Assembly (NCBI GenBank): GCA_003162995.1 | Contig: PLUZ01000261.1 | Coordinates: forward strand, 1-17,067 | Source: Methylocapsa sp. | Lineage (GTDB): Bacteria; Pseudomonadota; Alphaproteobacteria; Rhizobiales; Beijerinckiaceae | Reading direction: 5' to 3' | Length of the DNA: 17,067 nt | Part shown: in pieces, positions 1 through 7,496 of the stretch | How the letters are laid out: the number at the start of each line of letters is the position of its first letter | Position numbering within the stretch: the first letter of the stretch is position 1 | The notes under the pieces: model-generated | The model's input: the letters and a program-made list of their open reading frames with translations, nothing else | The model's database searches: none | Told to the model about the DNA's origin: nothing | Made by a program: the position numbers and the translations under genes

Positions 1-662
1 CCGAGCCGCATCGCGCCGATGTTGAAAAGACCGGCCTGCTCGGGAAAGGTCAGATAGAGGGCGCGGGCGAGGATCGCCAAATCGCGGGCGGACGAGACAT
101 GCTCCGGGTTCGGCAGGCCGTTCGGATTGACGAAATGCGATTGGGTGAGGCCGAGCGAATGCGCCGTCTCGTTCATGTCGTCGGCGAAAGCTTCGACCGA
201 GCCCGCAACCCCTTCCGCGATCACGACGGCCATATCGTTCGCGGATTTTACCATCAGCATTTTCAAGGCATTGTCGAGCGTCACCAGCGTGCCCGGCCGG
301 AAACCCATCTTGGACGGCGGTGCCGCCGCCGCGCGCGCCGAGACGGCAAGCGGTGTATCGAGCGCAATGTGGTGATCGCGGACGGCGCTCAGGGCCACAT
401 AGACCGTCATCAGCTTGGTCACGGACGCCGGATACCAGGGCTGGGTCGCATGATCCTCGTAAAGGATCGCGCCGGACGGCATTTCGATCAGCAGCGCCGG
501 GCCGGCAAACGCTTGTTCCGCAATTGCCGCGCATGAAAGAAAGAAGACCGCCAAGGAGACGAGGCAGCGCGCAACGCGAGAAGGAGTGCATCGTGGCCGT
601 TTGACCCGAACCGTTTCAGGGGTTGCTGGATGAAGCGACAAGCCTTTGCTTTTAAGGTTCAT
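1..662 (-). CDS. D-alanyl-D-alanine carboxypeptidase (serine-type PBP), C-terminal part missing at window edge
   Basis: Penicillin-binding protein of the S11 peptidase family, which trims the terminal D-Ala from peptidoglycan pentapeptides in the periplasm. About 220 codons are visible. From the ATG at 662, a long basic N-terminus is followed by a hydrophobic signal segment (about residues 30-53, ending AFA before GPALLIEM). The active-site SxxK motif is SVTK (residues 80-83) in the usual PASVTKLMT context, and the SxN motif is SAN (140-142) in KSANDMA. The third motif (KTG) would lie beyond base 1 and cannot be checked. The start is uncertain: an in-frame ATG at 694 adds 11 residues, and neither has a strong Shine-Dalgarno. 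The basic segment before the signal peptide is unusually long for the family. The family call is secure; the exact paralogue (DacA/C/D/F type) is not. Confidence 0.9.
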   Translation of the reverse strand, partial: MNLKSKGLSLHPATPETVRVKRPRCTPSRVARCLVSLAVFFLSCAAIAEQAFAGPALLIEMPSGAILYEDHATQPWYPASVTKLMTVYVALSAVRDHHIALDTPLAVSARAAAAPPSKMGFRPGTLVTLDNALKMLMVKSANDMAVVIAEGVAGSVEAFADDMNETAHSLGLTQSHFVNPNGLPNPEHVSSARDLAILARALYLTFPEQAGLFNIGAMRL

Positions 663-747
663 GTCCAGATCCCGGCCAAATCGGGGTGCGCTCATAAAAA
701 TCCGTTCTTTAGGTCTATCCCGCATGAGCGATGATGAAAAGTCTCAT

Positions 748-993
748 TACGCGGCAACACGACGAAGGTTGGGCAGTGTGGCGGAGCGGTCACATAAGCG
801 ACAGCGTTGCTGTTAAAATCGGCAAAAAACCCCAACAGGCTAATAAACTGATCAGGTTTAAACCCGGCCGCGGCGGCACAGTAACTGCGGCACAGTAACT
901 AATGTGTCTTCCCCCGCTCCGCGCAAGCGCCACGGGAGGGAACCATGGCAAAGCTACCCGCGCAACACGGCGAAGGTAGGGCAAAGGGGCGGG
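748..993. repeat. Pair of imperfect ~38-base direct repeats (748-787 and 955-993)
   Basis: The two segments begin TACGCGGCAACACGACGAAG (748) and TACCCGCGCAACACGGCGAA (955). They stay alignable to about 787 and 993, through GGTTGGGCAGTGTGGCGG and GGTAGGGCAAAGGGGCGG. They lie in the same orientation about 207 bases apart in the spacer between the carboxypeptidase gene and the methyltransferase. No gene is convincing here: the minus-strand reading frame at 790-1077 covers both repeats and has no recognisable domain. The spacer also holds a 14-base tandem duplication (873-900) and a small perfect hairpin, GGAGCG-GCCATT-CGCTCC (1048-1065), without a T-tract. The carboxypeptidase promoter must lie in this stretch, but no convincing -35/-10 pair was found. 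Confidence 0.55.
873..900. repeat. Perfect tandem duplication of a 14-mer
   Basis: GCGGCACAGTAACT occurs twice with no spacer (873-886 and 887-900). This is an exact head-to-tail duplication in non-coding sequence, between the two imperfect direct repeats. It looks like a slippage event; no function is evident. Confidence 0.85.
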
Positions 994-1124
994 TTTTGAA
1001 CCGACTCGGTTATTGCAGGTTGCCGAGCTGAACGTCGCCGAAGGGTGGGAGCGGCCATTCGCTCCTGATTTCCGCACGCTGTAAGTGGCCGTTAGAATTG
1101 AAGCGACTTCACTGCGTATGTTTT

Positions 1125-1862
1125 TTACTTAAAGCACTCAATGAACGTTGCGGGAGGGTGCTCCAGAAAGCTTGCCCAGAAATTTCGGCCGTAGGCCGCT
1201 TCGCCATCTGGAGATAGAAGAGGCTTATGCCAACGGATTTCGCGAAATCCAGCTGATCGAAAAGCCTCTTCATGAATCGTAACATCGAGGAAATAGTTTT
1301 CGATCTCGAAGGAACCGTCTTCTAAAAAAAATGTCCAAGTAATCGGTGACCCTTCTCGAAGATCGTTGGCGACGTTCAATTCGAATCCGTATTTGCGATA
1401 GGATGGTGCGTTTAGGAAGTCCAAAGCCGGGTTGCAGTTGACCGTGACGAAACGGCCCGCGGGTCCTAAACAGCGTGCAATGGAATTGCACATGGCGCCC
1501 AATTCGTGGCGATCTCGAGCATAGTTCAATAGATAAGCGGCGACGGCAAGATCATATTCCTCCCCTTGCGCCAGCTCTCTTCCATCCCCGACGGTATAGT
1601 CGATCCCCAGCCGATGCTCCGCCTCCTGGGCACGGGCCAATTCGATCATACGCTCGGAGAGATCGATGCCAACGACCTTTCTCGCGCCATATTGCCGGAG
1701 AAGCCGGCTATAAAAGCCCTCGCCACAGGCTATGTCGACCACCGACATGCCCTGCGGATCACCGATGATTTCCATTAATGTGAAGGCTTCAATGTAAGTT
1801 CGCCACGGCTGCTGTTTTGACCGTTTATATTGCTCCGCGATTGGGTCATAGTTAGTGGTCAT
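1125..1862 (-). CDS. Class I SAM-dependent methyltransferase (MT1), substrate unknown
   Basis: 245-residue Rossmann-fold methyltransferase. Motif I is VVDIACGEGFYSRLL, where the GxGxx loop is replaced by ACGEG. The acidic end of strand beta2 is GIDLSERM, motif II is in VGDGREL, and a post-motif segment reads YDLAVAAYLLNYA. The N-terminus NYDPIAEQYKRSKQQPW is typical of a small-molecule methyltransferase subfamily related to toxoflavin-type enzymes, but the substrate cannot be told. The start at ATG 1862 is preferred because the homology-like N-terminus begins there and AAAGAG lies 6 bases upstream; an in-frame ATG at 1877 adds five residues. Sampled stretches are low in G+C (42% by hand count for 1261-1380), unlike the housekeeping genes nearby, and there is no operon partner. 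Horizontal acquisition is plausible (inference). Confidence 0.88.
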   Translation of the reverse strand: MTTNYDPIAEQYKRSKQQPWRTYIEAFTLMEIIGDPQGMSVVDIACGEGFYSRLLRQYGARKVVGIDLSERMIELARAQEAEHRLGIDYTVGDGRELAQGEEYDLAVAAYLLNYARDRHELGAMCNSIARCLGPAGRFVTVNCNPALDFLNAPSYRKYGFELNVANDLREGSPITWTFFLEDGSFEIENYFLDVTIHEEAFRSAGFREIRWHKPLLSPDGEAAYGRNFWASFLEHPPATFIECFK

Positions 1863-1877
1863 GCAAGACTCTTTCAT

Positions 1878-2224
1878 GGCTTGTCGAACACCTTGTCCTT
1901 ATCCTCTCGCAGATTATCGCGTTGCTTGGATGGTTAGGTGAAGCCATTCGCTGTACACGAGGGAAGATAGTAGGGGGTCAAATCCTCTCCAGATCCTAGA
2001 GCCCACGGCCATGCAAGTTATGGCTCCGCACCGAAAACAGAGTTTTTCAACAGCATCTTTGATTTTTGCACGATGCCGAAGAGCCGCTTCGGGTCAAGGC
2101 CATCGTTCAACCCGAGCACAAAAATCACAGGGCAAAAGCCTAATCCTATCGCAGGATTTCGCTCGCCCCAAATCCCCGCGCCGCACTTCGCGCTGCCTTG
2201 CGAAGGTACATTTGCGCAGACCGT
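1878..2224. other. Spacer with no confident gene
   Basis: Non-coding stretch upstream of the MT1 methyltransferase. A minus-strand open frame at 2018-2236 (72 codons, possible TTG start) has a modestly protein-like C-terminal half (VIFVLGLNDGLDPKRLFGIV) but no recognised domain, no ATG near a ribosome site, and its start lies inside the repeat that follows. It could be a small orphan or a gene remnant. The MT1 promoter should be in the part nearest 1880, but no clear consensus was seen. Confidence 0.4.
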
Positions 2225-2287
2225 CAATCGTACCAAAACGTTTCACGTGAAACAGTTTTGTCCGATTGAGGGGTAAAATCGGACAAA
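2225..2287. repeat. Dispersed intergenic repeat, copy A (palindrome plus 11-bp stem)
   Basis: Composite element. CAATCGTACCAAAACG (2225-2240) leads into the palindrome GTTTCACGTGAAAC (2240-2253), itself framed by CAAAAC and GTTTTG. Immediately after comes a perfect 11-bp inverted repeat, TTTGTCCGATT (2257-2267) and AATCGGACAAA (2277-2287), with the 9-base loop GAGGGGTAA. A second, diverged copy is at 15974-16040: the leading 16 bases match at 13 positions, with all differences transitions, and the GAGGGGTAAAA word is shared. The stem is not followed by a T-tract on either strand, so it is not a standard terminator for the monooxygenase gene ending at 2349. Confidence 0.65.
2239..2254. promoter_or_regulatory. 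parS-like ParB/Spo0J binding site
   Basis: The 16-mer CGTTTCACGTGAAACA differs by one base from the chromosomal parS consensus TGTTTCACGTGAAACA used by alphaproteobacterial ParB, and the inner 14 bases are a perfect palindrome. ParB binds parS, loads and spreads on DNA, and drives origin segregation and SMC loading. Such sites normally cluster near the replication origin, but no parAB, gidA/gidB, dnaA or DnaA-box cluster is visible here. The assignment rests on the motif alone; the site also sits inside a repeat family, so it could instead be a repeat that happens to resemble parS. Confidence 0.55.
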
Positions 2288-2348
2288 TCTGATGGATGAA
2301 AGATCAGCCTCTCGGCAAGTGTCCGAATCAGGCGCACCGCGGACCTCC

Positions 2349-3596
2349 TCAAGCGAAATGATCCCCGGCCCGCTCCGGTGACGTCACCCGCTCCGGCCGC
2401 ACGCCGATCCCAATGAGCCGGGCGGGCAGCCGCCGCAAAAGCGGGACATGAATGAAAAGCTTCACCATCCACGGCGGCTTGATTTTGCCGGTGCCGCCGA
2501 GCACGCGCGAGATCACATTCTTCTGGATGAAAACCTGCATCGCCTGGGTGGCCTTCACCGGCCATTCGCGGCGGCTTTGCACGCGCGCCAGATCCTCATC
2601 AGTGACCGGTTCGTTGCCGCGCAAAACCTCGTTCAGAAGATTGGCGGTGGCGATGCTATCCTGAATCGCGAGATTGATGCCGACCCCGCCAACCGGCGAC
2701 ATCGCATGGGCGGAGTCGCCGATGCACAAGAGCCCCGGCCTGTGCCATTCCGGCAAACGGTCGACGGCCACGGTCAACAGCTTCACATCGTCGAAGCTTT
2801 TCAGCTCAGCGGTCCTATCGGCAACATAAGGAGCCAGCGCTGCAATGTTCTCGCGGAATTTCTCGAGTCCTTGCGCCTTCAGCAGCTCGGCGGAGCCTTT
2901 GGGGATCACATAGCCGCATTGCCAATGTCCGCCGCGATTGATGAGGATCAGCATTTGCCCGGCCTCGATCCGGCCAAACGTCTCCTGCGGATCATCGCCT
3001 GTCCGCGAGAGGCGGAACCAGAGCACATCCATCGGCGCGCCGATTTCTAGCGGTTTAAACCCCGCATCCTCCCGCACCAGGGAATGGCGGCCATCGGCGC
3101 CGATGGTCAGACCGGCGCGGATCGTCAAGGCGCCGGCCGCGGTTTTCGCGGTGATGCCCACGACCCGGTCTTGCTCCACAAGTAGGCCATCGGCCTCCGT
3201 GCTCATCAGCAGCCTGAAGCAAGAATAACGCTTGGCTTGAGCTGCGATAAAATCCAAAAAATCCCATTGCGGCATGAAGACGATGAATTTGGCATGCGTC
3301 GGCAAATGCGAGAAATCCGCCAAGGGAATGGTGACATCGCCTACTTTGCCCTGGAGAAGGGTTGTTTTTTGATGCGGCAGCTTCAAAAACTCGTCCAGAA
3401 GGCCGAGGTCGTGCAGCGCTTCGAGCGTCGAGGGATGGATCGTGTCGCCGCGAAAATCGCGCAAAAAATCCTTATGTTTTTCAACGACGATCGTATCGAC
3501 GCCCGCGCGGGCCAGAAGCAGGCCCAGCATCATTCCGGCGGGTCCGCCGCCCACGATGCAGCACCGGCAGAAGCGGATTTGCGGGGTCTCGTCCAT
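2349..3596 (-). CDS. FAD-dependent aromatic/UbiH-type monooxygenase
   Basis: 415-residue flavoprotein of the PHBH/UbiH hydroxylase family (NAD(P)H-dependent insertion of one oxygen atom). The N-terminal dinucleotide fold is GGGPAGMMLG followed by an acidic strand end, IVVEKH. The central DG motif is GADGRHSLVREDAG, and the second FAD motif (GD) is LLCIGDSAHAMSPVGGVGIN with a following NLAIQD. Start chosen at ATG 3596, just before the FAD fold, because GGGAGA lies about 8 bases upstream; the frame stays open to 3779, but that 61-residue extension has no family similarity and would run into the manC promoter region. Divergent from manC. The substrate is not predictable from sequence; ubiquinone hydroxylation is possible, but no ubi genes are adjacent. 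Confidence 0.9.
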   Translation of the reverse strand: MDETPQIRFCRCCIVGGGPAGMMLGLLLARAGVDTIVVEKHKDFLRDFRGDTIHPSTLEALHDLGLLDEFLKLPHQKTTLLQGKVGDVTIPLADFSHLPTHAKFIVFMPQWDFLDFIAAQAKRYSCFRLLMSTEADGLLVEQDRVVGITAKTAAGALTIRAGLTIGADGRHSLVREDAGFKPLEIGAPMDVLWFRLSRTGDDPQETFGRIEAGQMLILINRGGHWQCGYVIPKGSAELLKAQGLEKFRENIAALAPYVADRTAELKSFDDVKLLTVAVDRLPEWHRPGLLCIGDSAHAMSPVGGVGINLAIQDSIATANLLNEVLRGNEPVTDEDLARVQSRREWPVKATQAMQVFIQKNVISRVLGGTGKIKPPWMVKLFIHVPLLRRLPARLIGIGVRPERVTSPERAGDHFA

Positions 3597-3811
3597 CGCG
3601 CGTCTCCCATAAAAGCCCGTCTCGAGCAGGGATTTCAAAAAGTTGCGGAGATTTGGGATCATGCTCGTGGTGCCAGTGACAAAATTAAGCAAGCTTCCAA
3701 AACAGGCGACATTTCCTGCGCAACCGTCTATGATTTGGTTATGCGCCAGAACTGGCACAAAGCTTATGTCACAAAACAAATTTAGGGACGGAAATTCGAT
3801 TTTTGGTTAGG

Positions 3812-5236
3812 ATGGAGCAAGAAAACGTGAAAATTCTTCCTGTCATTATGTGCGGGGGCTCGGGAACGCGGGTCTGGCCGGCGTCGCGCGAAAGCCTTCC
3901 GAAACAATTCATTTCCCTCATTGGCTTGCATTCCACCTTCCAGACGGCGGCCGAAACGCTCGCCGACGAAGTGTTCGAGACGCCAATCGTCCTTTCCAAC
4001 GCCGAGTATCGTTTTCTCGTCGCCGAGCAATTGCAAAATATCAACCGCGAGGCGCGCATTGTGCTTGAACCGGTTCGCCGGGATTCTGGGCCTGCCGTCG
4101 CGGTCGCCGCCGAGCTTGCCGCGCAATCGGGGCCGGACACGATCGTCGCGGTTCTGGCCGCCGACCATGTGGTGCGCGATCGCGAAGGTTTCGTGGCTCT
4201 GTGCAAAAAGGCGGCCGAAGCGGCGGCGCTCGGCTATATCGTGACCCTCGGCATCAAGCCGGACGCGCCCGCCACTGGCTATGGCTATATCAAGACCGGC
4301 AAGACGGTCACGCCGGATGGCAGCGTGTTCAAGGTCGAGGCCTTCGTCGAAAAGCCCGATGCCGCCACGGCGGAAAAATACGTCGCCGGAAATTATCTTT
4401 GGAACTCAGGCAATTTCTTCTTTCGCGCCGATGTGATGCAGGAAGAATTGCGGAATTTCGAGCCGGAGATGGCGGCGGCGGCGGCCGAAGCTGTCGCCAA
4501 GGCCAAAAAGGATTTAAACTTCCTCGTCCTCGACGCGGAGGCCTTCGCCAAGGCGCCGAAGAAATCGATCGACTACGCAGTCATGGAGCGCACCAGCAAG
4601 GCCGCGGTCGTCCCCGCCGACATCGGCTGGTCGGATGTCGGCAATTGGCAAGCGGTCTGGCAATTGTCCGAACGCGACGTCAAGGGCAATTCGATCCGGG
4701 GCCGCGGCGTCGTCATGAACGCCTCTAACGTTCACGTCCGCTCCGATGATCATTTGACCACGGTCGTCGGCGTCGATGACGTCATCGTCGTCACGACACA
4801 AGACGCCGTGCTGGTGCTCAACGCGGCGCATGGCGACAATGTCAAGCAGCTGGTCGACCGCCTGAAAATCGAAAAGCACCCGGAAGCCTTGGAACATAAG
4901 CGCTCTTACCGGCCTTGGGGCTATTATCAATCGGTCGATTCGGGGGCGCGCTACCAAGTCAAACGCATTGTCGTGAAGCCGGGCGAGCGCTTGTCCTTGC
5001 AAAAACATTTCCATCGCTCCGAGCATTGGATCGTCGTCAAGGGGACGGCAGAAGTCACCCGCGACAATGAGGTCCATTTCGTGCATGAGAACGAGTCGAT
5101 CTATTTGCCGATCGGTTGCGTGCACCGGATGGCCAATCCCGGCCGGATCGATCTCGAGCTGATCGAGGTGCAGACCGGCTCCTATCTGGGCGAAGACGAC
5201 ATTGTCCGTCTCCAGGATGTCTATAACCGTGGCTGA
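3812..5236 (+). CDS. manC: Mannose-1-phosphate guanylyltransferase / mannose-6-phosphate isomerase (bifunctional)
   Basis: Makes GDP-mannose from mannose-1-phosphate and GTP, and in the bifunctional type also interconverts fructose-6-P and mannose-6-P, feeding exopolysaccharide, LPS or glycan synthesis in the cytoplasm. The nucleotidyltransferase signature GGSGTRVWPASRESLPKQF (residues 15-33) and FVEKP (178-182) are present. The last ~110 residues form the type II PMI cupin, with RPWGYY and a metal-site block QKHFHRSEHWIVVKGTA. The length (474) is normal for the AlgA/ManC/XanB family. Start set at ATG 3812; GTG 3827, with GGAG nine bases ahead, is an alternative that begins at the conserved VKILPVIM. 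The stop overlaps the next gene, so these are probably cotranscribed. No other GDP-sugar genes are next to it. Confidence 0.95.
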   Translation: MEQENVKILPVIMCGGSGTRVWPASRESLPKQFISLIGLHSTFQTAAETLADEVFETPIVLSNAEYRFLVAEQLQNINREARIVLEPVRRDSGPAVAVAAELAAQSGPDTIVAVLAADHVVRDREGFVALCKKAAEAAALGYIVTLGIKPDAPATGYGYIKTGKTVTPDGSVFKVEAFVEKPDAATAEKYVAGNYLWNSGNFFFRADVMQEELRNFEPEMAAAAAEAVAKAKKDLNFLVLDAEAFAKAPKKSIDYAVMERTSKAAVVPADIGWSDVGNWQAVWQLSERDVKGNSIRGRGVVMNASNVHVRSDDHLTTVVGVDDVIVVTTQDAVLVLNAAHGDNVKQLVDRLKIEKHPEALEHKRSYRPWGYYQSVDSGARYQVKRIVVKPGERLSLQKHFHRSEHWIVVKGTAEVTRDNEVHFVHENESIYLPIGCVHRMANPGRIDLELIEVQTGSYLGEDDIVRLQDVYNRG

Positions 5237-5681
5237 TGCGCGGACCTTCGCCGCGATTTGCGTGGGCATACTTGCCGCCGTCGCAGCCCTTGGCACCGCG
5301 AGCGCGCGCCCGCTGGTTCCGGCGGAACGGCGCTATATTCCCTATGACAACGCATTGCCTTTCTGCGATGACCCAGCAGTTTTCGAACGCTTACAAGAAA
5401 GCTTTCGTGATCGCGAAGCACAATTCTGGAACACGGGCCTTGAGATCGCGGGCTTGGAAGAAGTCAAGGAAATCGGCTACAAAACAAATGGCGAGGATTA
5501 CATTCCCCGCCGCTACTGTACCGCGCGGGCTTATTTTAACGATGAAAAACCGCGTCAGGTTTCCTATTCGATCAACGAAGATCTGGGCATCATAGGCATT
5601 GGCTTTGGCGTTGAATGGTGCGTTGCCGGACTCGACCGCAACGATGCCTATGCGCCCAATTGCAAAATGGCGCGGCCGTGA
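5217..5681 (+). CDS. Small exported four-cysteine protein of unknown function
   Basis: 154-residue protein with a signal peptide (hydrophobic stretch FAAICVGILAAVAAL, cleavage likely after GTASA near residue 30) and a mature part of about 124 residues holding four cysteines (50, 101, 135, 149), consistent with two disulfides in the periplasm. I do not recognise a named domain. The mature part is acidic/aromatic-rich, with WNTGLEIAGLEEVKEIGY and IGIGFGVEWC segments. The start at ATG 5217 overlaps the end of manC by 20 bases; GTG 5229 (8-base overlap) is equally possible. Its stop overlaps the RNase T2 start by three bases, so manC, this gene and RNase T2 look translationally coupled. Sharing compartment and operon with the RNase suggests a partner, inhibitor or folding role (inference only). 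Confidence 0.8.
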   Translation: MSITVADARTFAAICVGILAAVAALGTASARPLVPAERRYIPYDNALPFCDDPAVFERLQESFRDREAQFWNTGLEIAGLEEVKEIGYKTNGEDYIPRRYCTARAYFNDEKPRQVSYSINEDLGIIGIGFGVEWCVAGLDRNDAYAPNCKMARP

Positions 5682-6433
5682 AAATGATAGGCGCGCGGTT
5701 GCTCTTGATTGCCCTGGCTTTCCCCGTTTGGTTTTGGCTCGGCTTGGTTTGCCCCGCCCGGGCGGCGCCACCCTCCGCCTTTTGCGGGCCGGACCGCTGC
5801 ATGAGCGGGCTGGTGCCGCTGCCGCCGCTCAAAGTCCAAGCGCGCGATGGCACGGGCACACCCGGAGATTTCGATTATTACGTCCTTTCGCTTTCTTGGT
5901 CGTCTGGCTTTTGCGAGACGCCTGCGGGCGAACGGGCGCGCGGCCAATGCGATGCGGGCGCCAATCTCGGCTTTGTCGTGCATGGGCTGTGGCCGCAATA
6001 TGAGCATGGCTATCCGTCGGACTGCGGGCCCGCCGCAAGGTTTCCGTCGCGCATGGCTCTCGATAGCGCGCAGGGACTCTATCCAAGCGAAGGGCTCGCC
6101 CGGCATGAATGGCAGAAGCACGGCACCTGCTCGGGCAAAAGCCCAACCGACTATTTCGCCGACGTGCGGCGCGCGCGCGAGTCCATCGTCATTCCAACGC
6201 CCTTTGCCGCCCCCAAAGAAGAACAGACCTGGACGCCGGTCGATATTGCGCGCGCCTTCATCGCCGCGAATCCGCGGCTGCGGCCAGGCATGCTAGGCGT
6301 TGCTTGCGCAAGCAGCGTCCTGCAAGAGGTCAGAATTTGTTTCTCCAAGGATCTGCGTGATTTTCACGCCTGCCCCGAGGTGAGCCGGCAGGGCTGTCGC
6401 GTGCGGGAAGTCTCGGTGCCGCCTGTTTTGTGA
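5678..6433 (+). CDS. Ribonuclease T2 family, exported
   Basis: Secreted or periplasmic endoribonuclease that cleaves single-stranded RNA through a 2',3'-cyclic phosphate. Both catalytic blocks are intact: CAS I FVVHGLWPQ (99-107, His102) and CAS II HEWQKHGTC (143-151, with His143, Glu144, Lys147 and His148). A signal peptide covers roughly residues 3-30 (ARLLLIALAFPVWFW... ending ARAA). Seven cysteines in the mature part fit the disulfide-rich family. The GTG at 5678 overlaps the upstream TGA (GTGA junction); ATG 5684 is the alternative. It is the third gene of the overlapping manC set. Placing an RNA-degrading exoenzyme behind a GDP-mannose gene is unusual and may only reflect shared envelope or nutrient-scavenging regulation. 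Confidence 0.93.
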   Translation: MKMIGARLLLIALAFPVWFWLGLVCPARAAPPSAFCGPDRCMSGLVPLPPLKVQARDGTGTPGDFDYYVLSLSWSSGFCETPAGERARGQCDAGANLGFVVHGLWPQYEHGYPSDCGPAARFPSRMALDSAQGLYPSEGLARHEWQKHGTCSGKSPTDYFADVRRARESIVIPTPFAAPKEEQTWTPVDIARAFIAANPRLRPGMLGVACASSVLQEVRICFSKDLRDFHACPEVSRQGCRVREVSVPPVL

Positions 6434-6493
6434 CCCAGCACAAACAGAAGGCGCCGGCGTTGGATATCAGTTTGGCGGACCGGACGCTCCGGA

Positions 6494-7336
6494 ATGAATT
6501 ACCGTCACGAATTCCATGCCGGCAATTTCGCCGATGTCTTCAAGCATATTATTCTGTCGCGCATCTTGCTGCATCTTGGCGCGAAGCCAACGCCTTTCCG
6601 CGCCATCGAGACCCATGCCGGAAGCGGCATCTATAACCTGCTAGGTCCGGAAGCCGGAAAGACCGCCGAATGGCGCGGCGGAATTGGCAAGCTCATCGCG
6701 GCGGCCCCTCCGCCGGAGGTGCAGCCTCTCATCGAGCCCTATCTTCAAATCGTTGCGGCGTTGATCGATGGAGAGCCGCCGCGCTATGGCGGCTCGCCAT
6801 GGATCGCCAAGGCCTTGCTCCGGCGCCAAGACAAGCTGTTGCTGTGCGAGCTGCATCCCCGCGCCTTCGCAACTTTGCGGGACAATTTTGGCTATGATGC
6901 GCGAATCAAGCTGTTTCAGATCGATGGTTATGCGCGGCTCAAGGCCTTCCTTCCGCCGGTCGAGCGGCGCGGACTCGTTTTGATCGATCCGCCCTTCGAG
7001 GCGGCGGATGAATTCGCAAGGGCCACTAAGGCGATCGAAAAAGCGTGGCGCAAATGGGCGACCGGAATCATTATGTTTTGGTATCCGGTCAAGGATGCCG
7101 GGATTTGTGCCGCCTTTGCGGCGCACCTCGCGGGTCAAGGCATCAAACGCGTTTTGCGCCTCGAGCTGCAGACCGGGCCACCCACGCCGCTAGGGCCCTT
7201 GGCCCGCTGCGGCCTCATCATCGTCAATCCGCCGTTCCGGCTCGACGCGGAAGCAAAAATCCTCTTGCCCTGGCTCTGCGGCGTCCTCGGGGATGGCGAG
7301 CCTGGCTTTCTGATCGAGTGGCTGAGCGGCGAATGA
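6494..7336 (+). CDS. rlmJ: 23S rRNA (adenine(2030)-N6)-methyltransferase
   Basis: Cytoplasmic m6A methylase acting on A2030 (E. coli numbering) of 23S rRNA before 50S assembly is complete. The family signature at the N-terminus, MNYRHEFHAGNFADVFKHII, is unmistakable. The SAM site motif I is IETHAGSGIYNLL (38-50), and the catalytic motif IV is DPPF (165-168) in LVLIDPPFEAADE. At 280 residues it is the normal length. A 60-base gap separates it from RNase T2, so it may have its own promoter. It is followed by cold-shock and pseudouridine synthase genes, making a small RNA/ribosome-modification group on the same strand. Confidence 0.96.
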   Translation: MNYRHEFHAGNFADVFKHIILSRILLHLGAKPTPFRAIETHAGSGIYNLLGPEAGKTAEWRGGIGKLIAAAPPPEVQPLIEPYLQIVAALIDGEPPRYGGSPWIAKALLRRQDKLLLCELHPRAFATLRDNFGYDARIKLFQIDGYARLKAFLPPVERRGLVLIDPPFEAADEFARATKAIEKAWRKWATGIIMFWYPVKDAGICAAFAAHLAGQGIKRVLRLELQTGPPTPLGPLARCGLIIVNPPFRLDAEAKILLPWLCGVLGDGEPGFLIEWLSGE

Positions 7337-7496
7337 TGCAGCTTGCCAAAGCTCGCGGCCGCCCCATGTTTTTGGATTGGTTCAGCTCGCGCCGGTGTCC
7401 CTTGAGGAGCGAGTTAGAACCCGGATGGGAGAGAGAGCGCCCACGGCCACGCCTCTGCCAGACCAGGCAAATAATATATTGGGAAGGATACGTTCC

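Noticed and set aside
790..1077. 95-codon minus-strand frame between the carboxypeptidase and MT1 genes
   Set aside because: It runs through both imperfect repeats and the tandem 14-mer, has no ribosome site or domain, and reads like translated non-coding DNA.
1972..1988. tRNA T-arm-like AGGGG-GTCAAAT-CCTCT
   Set aside because: The loop lacks the invariant TTC start, and no acceptor, D or anticodon arms could be found upstream; a tRNA gene is not supported.
2018..2236. 72-codon minus-strand frame upstream of MT1
   Set aside because: Part of it is protein-like, but it starts at a TTG inside the repeat element without a ribosome site and matches no domain I know; kept only as a note in the spacer entry.
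3753..3770. Sigma-54-like TGGCAC upstream of manC
   Set aside because: The -12 element expected after five bases (TTGC) reads TTAT, so the match is too poor.
3597..3779. 61-residue N-terminal extension of the FAD monooxygenase
   Set aside because: The FAD fold begins right after ATG 3596, which has a good ribosome site; the extension is not family-like and covers the divergent promoter region.
4514..5296. 260-codon minus-strand frame antisense to manC
   Set aside because: It is a long shadow frame in G+C-rich DNA opposite an unmistakable manC gene; it has no family features.
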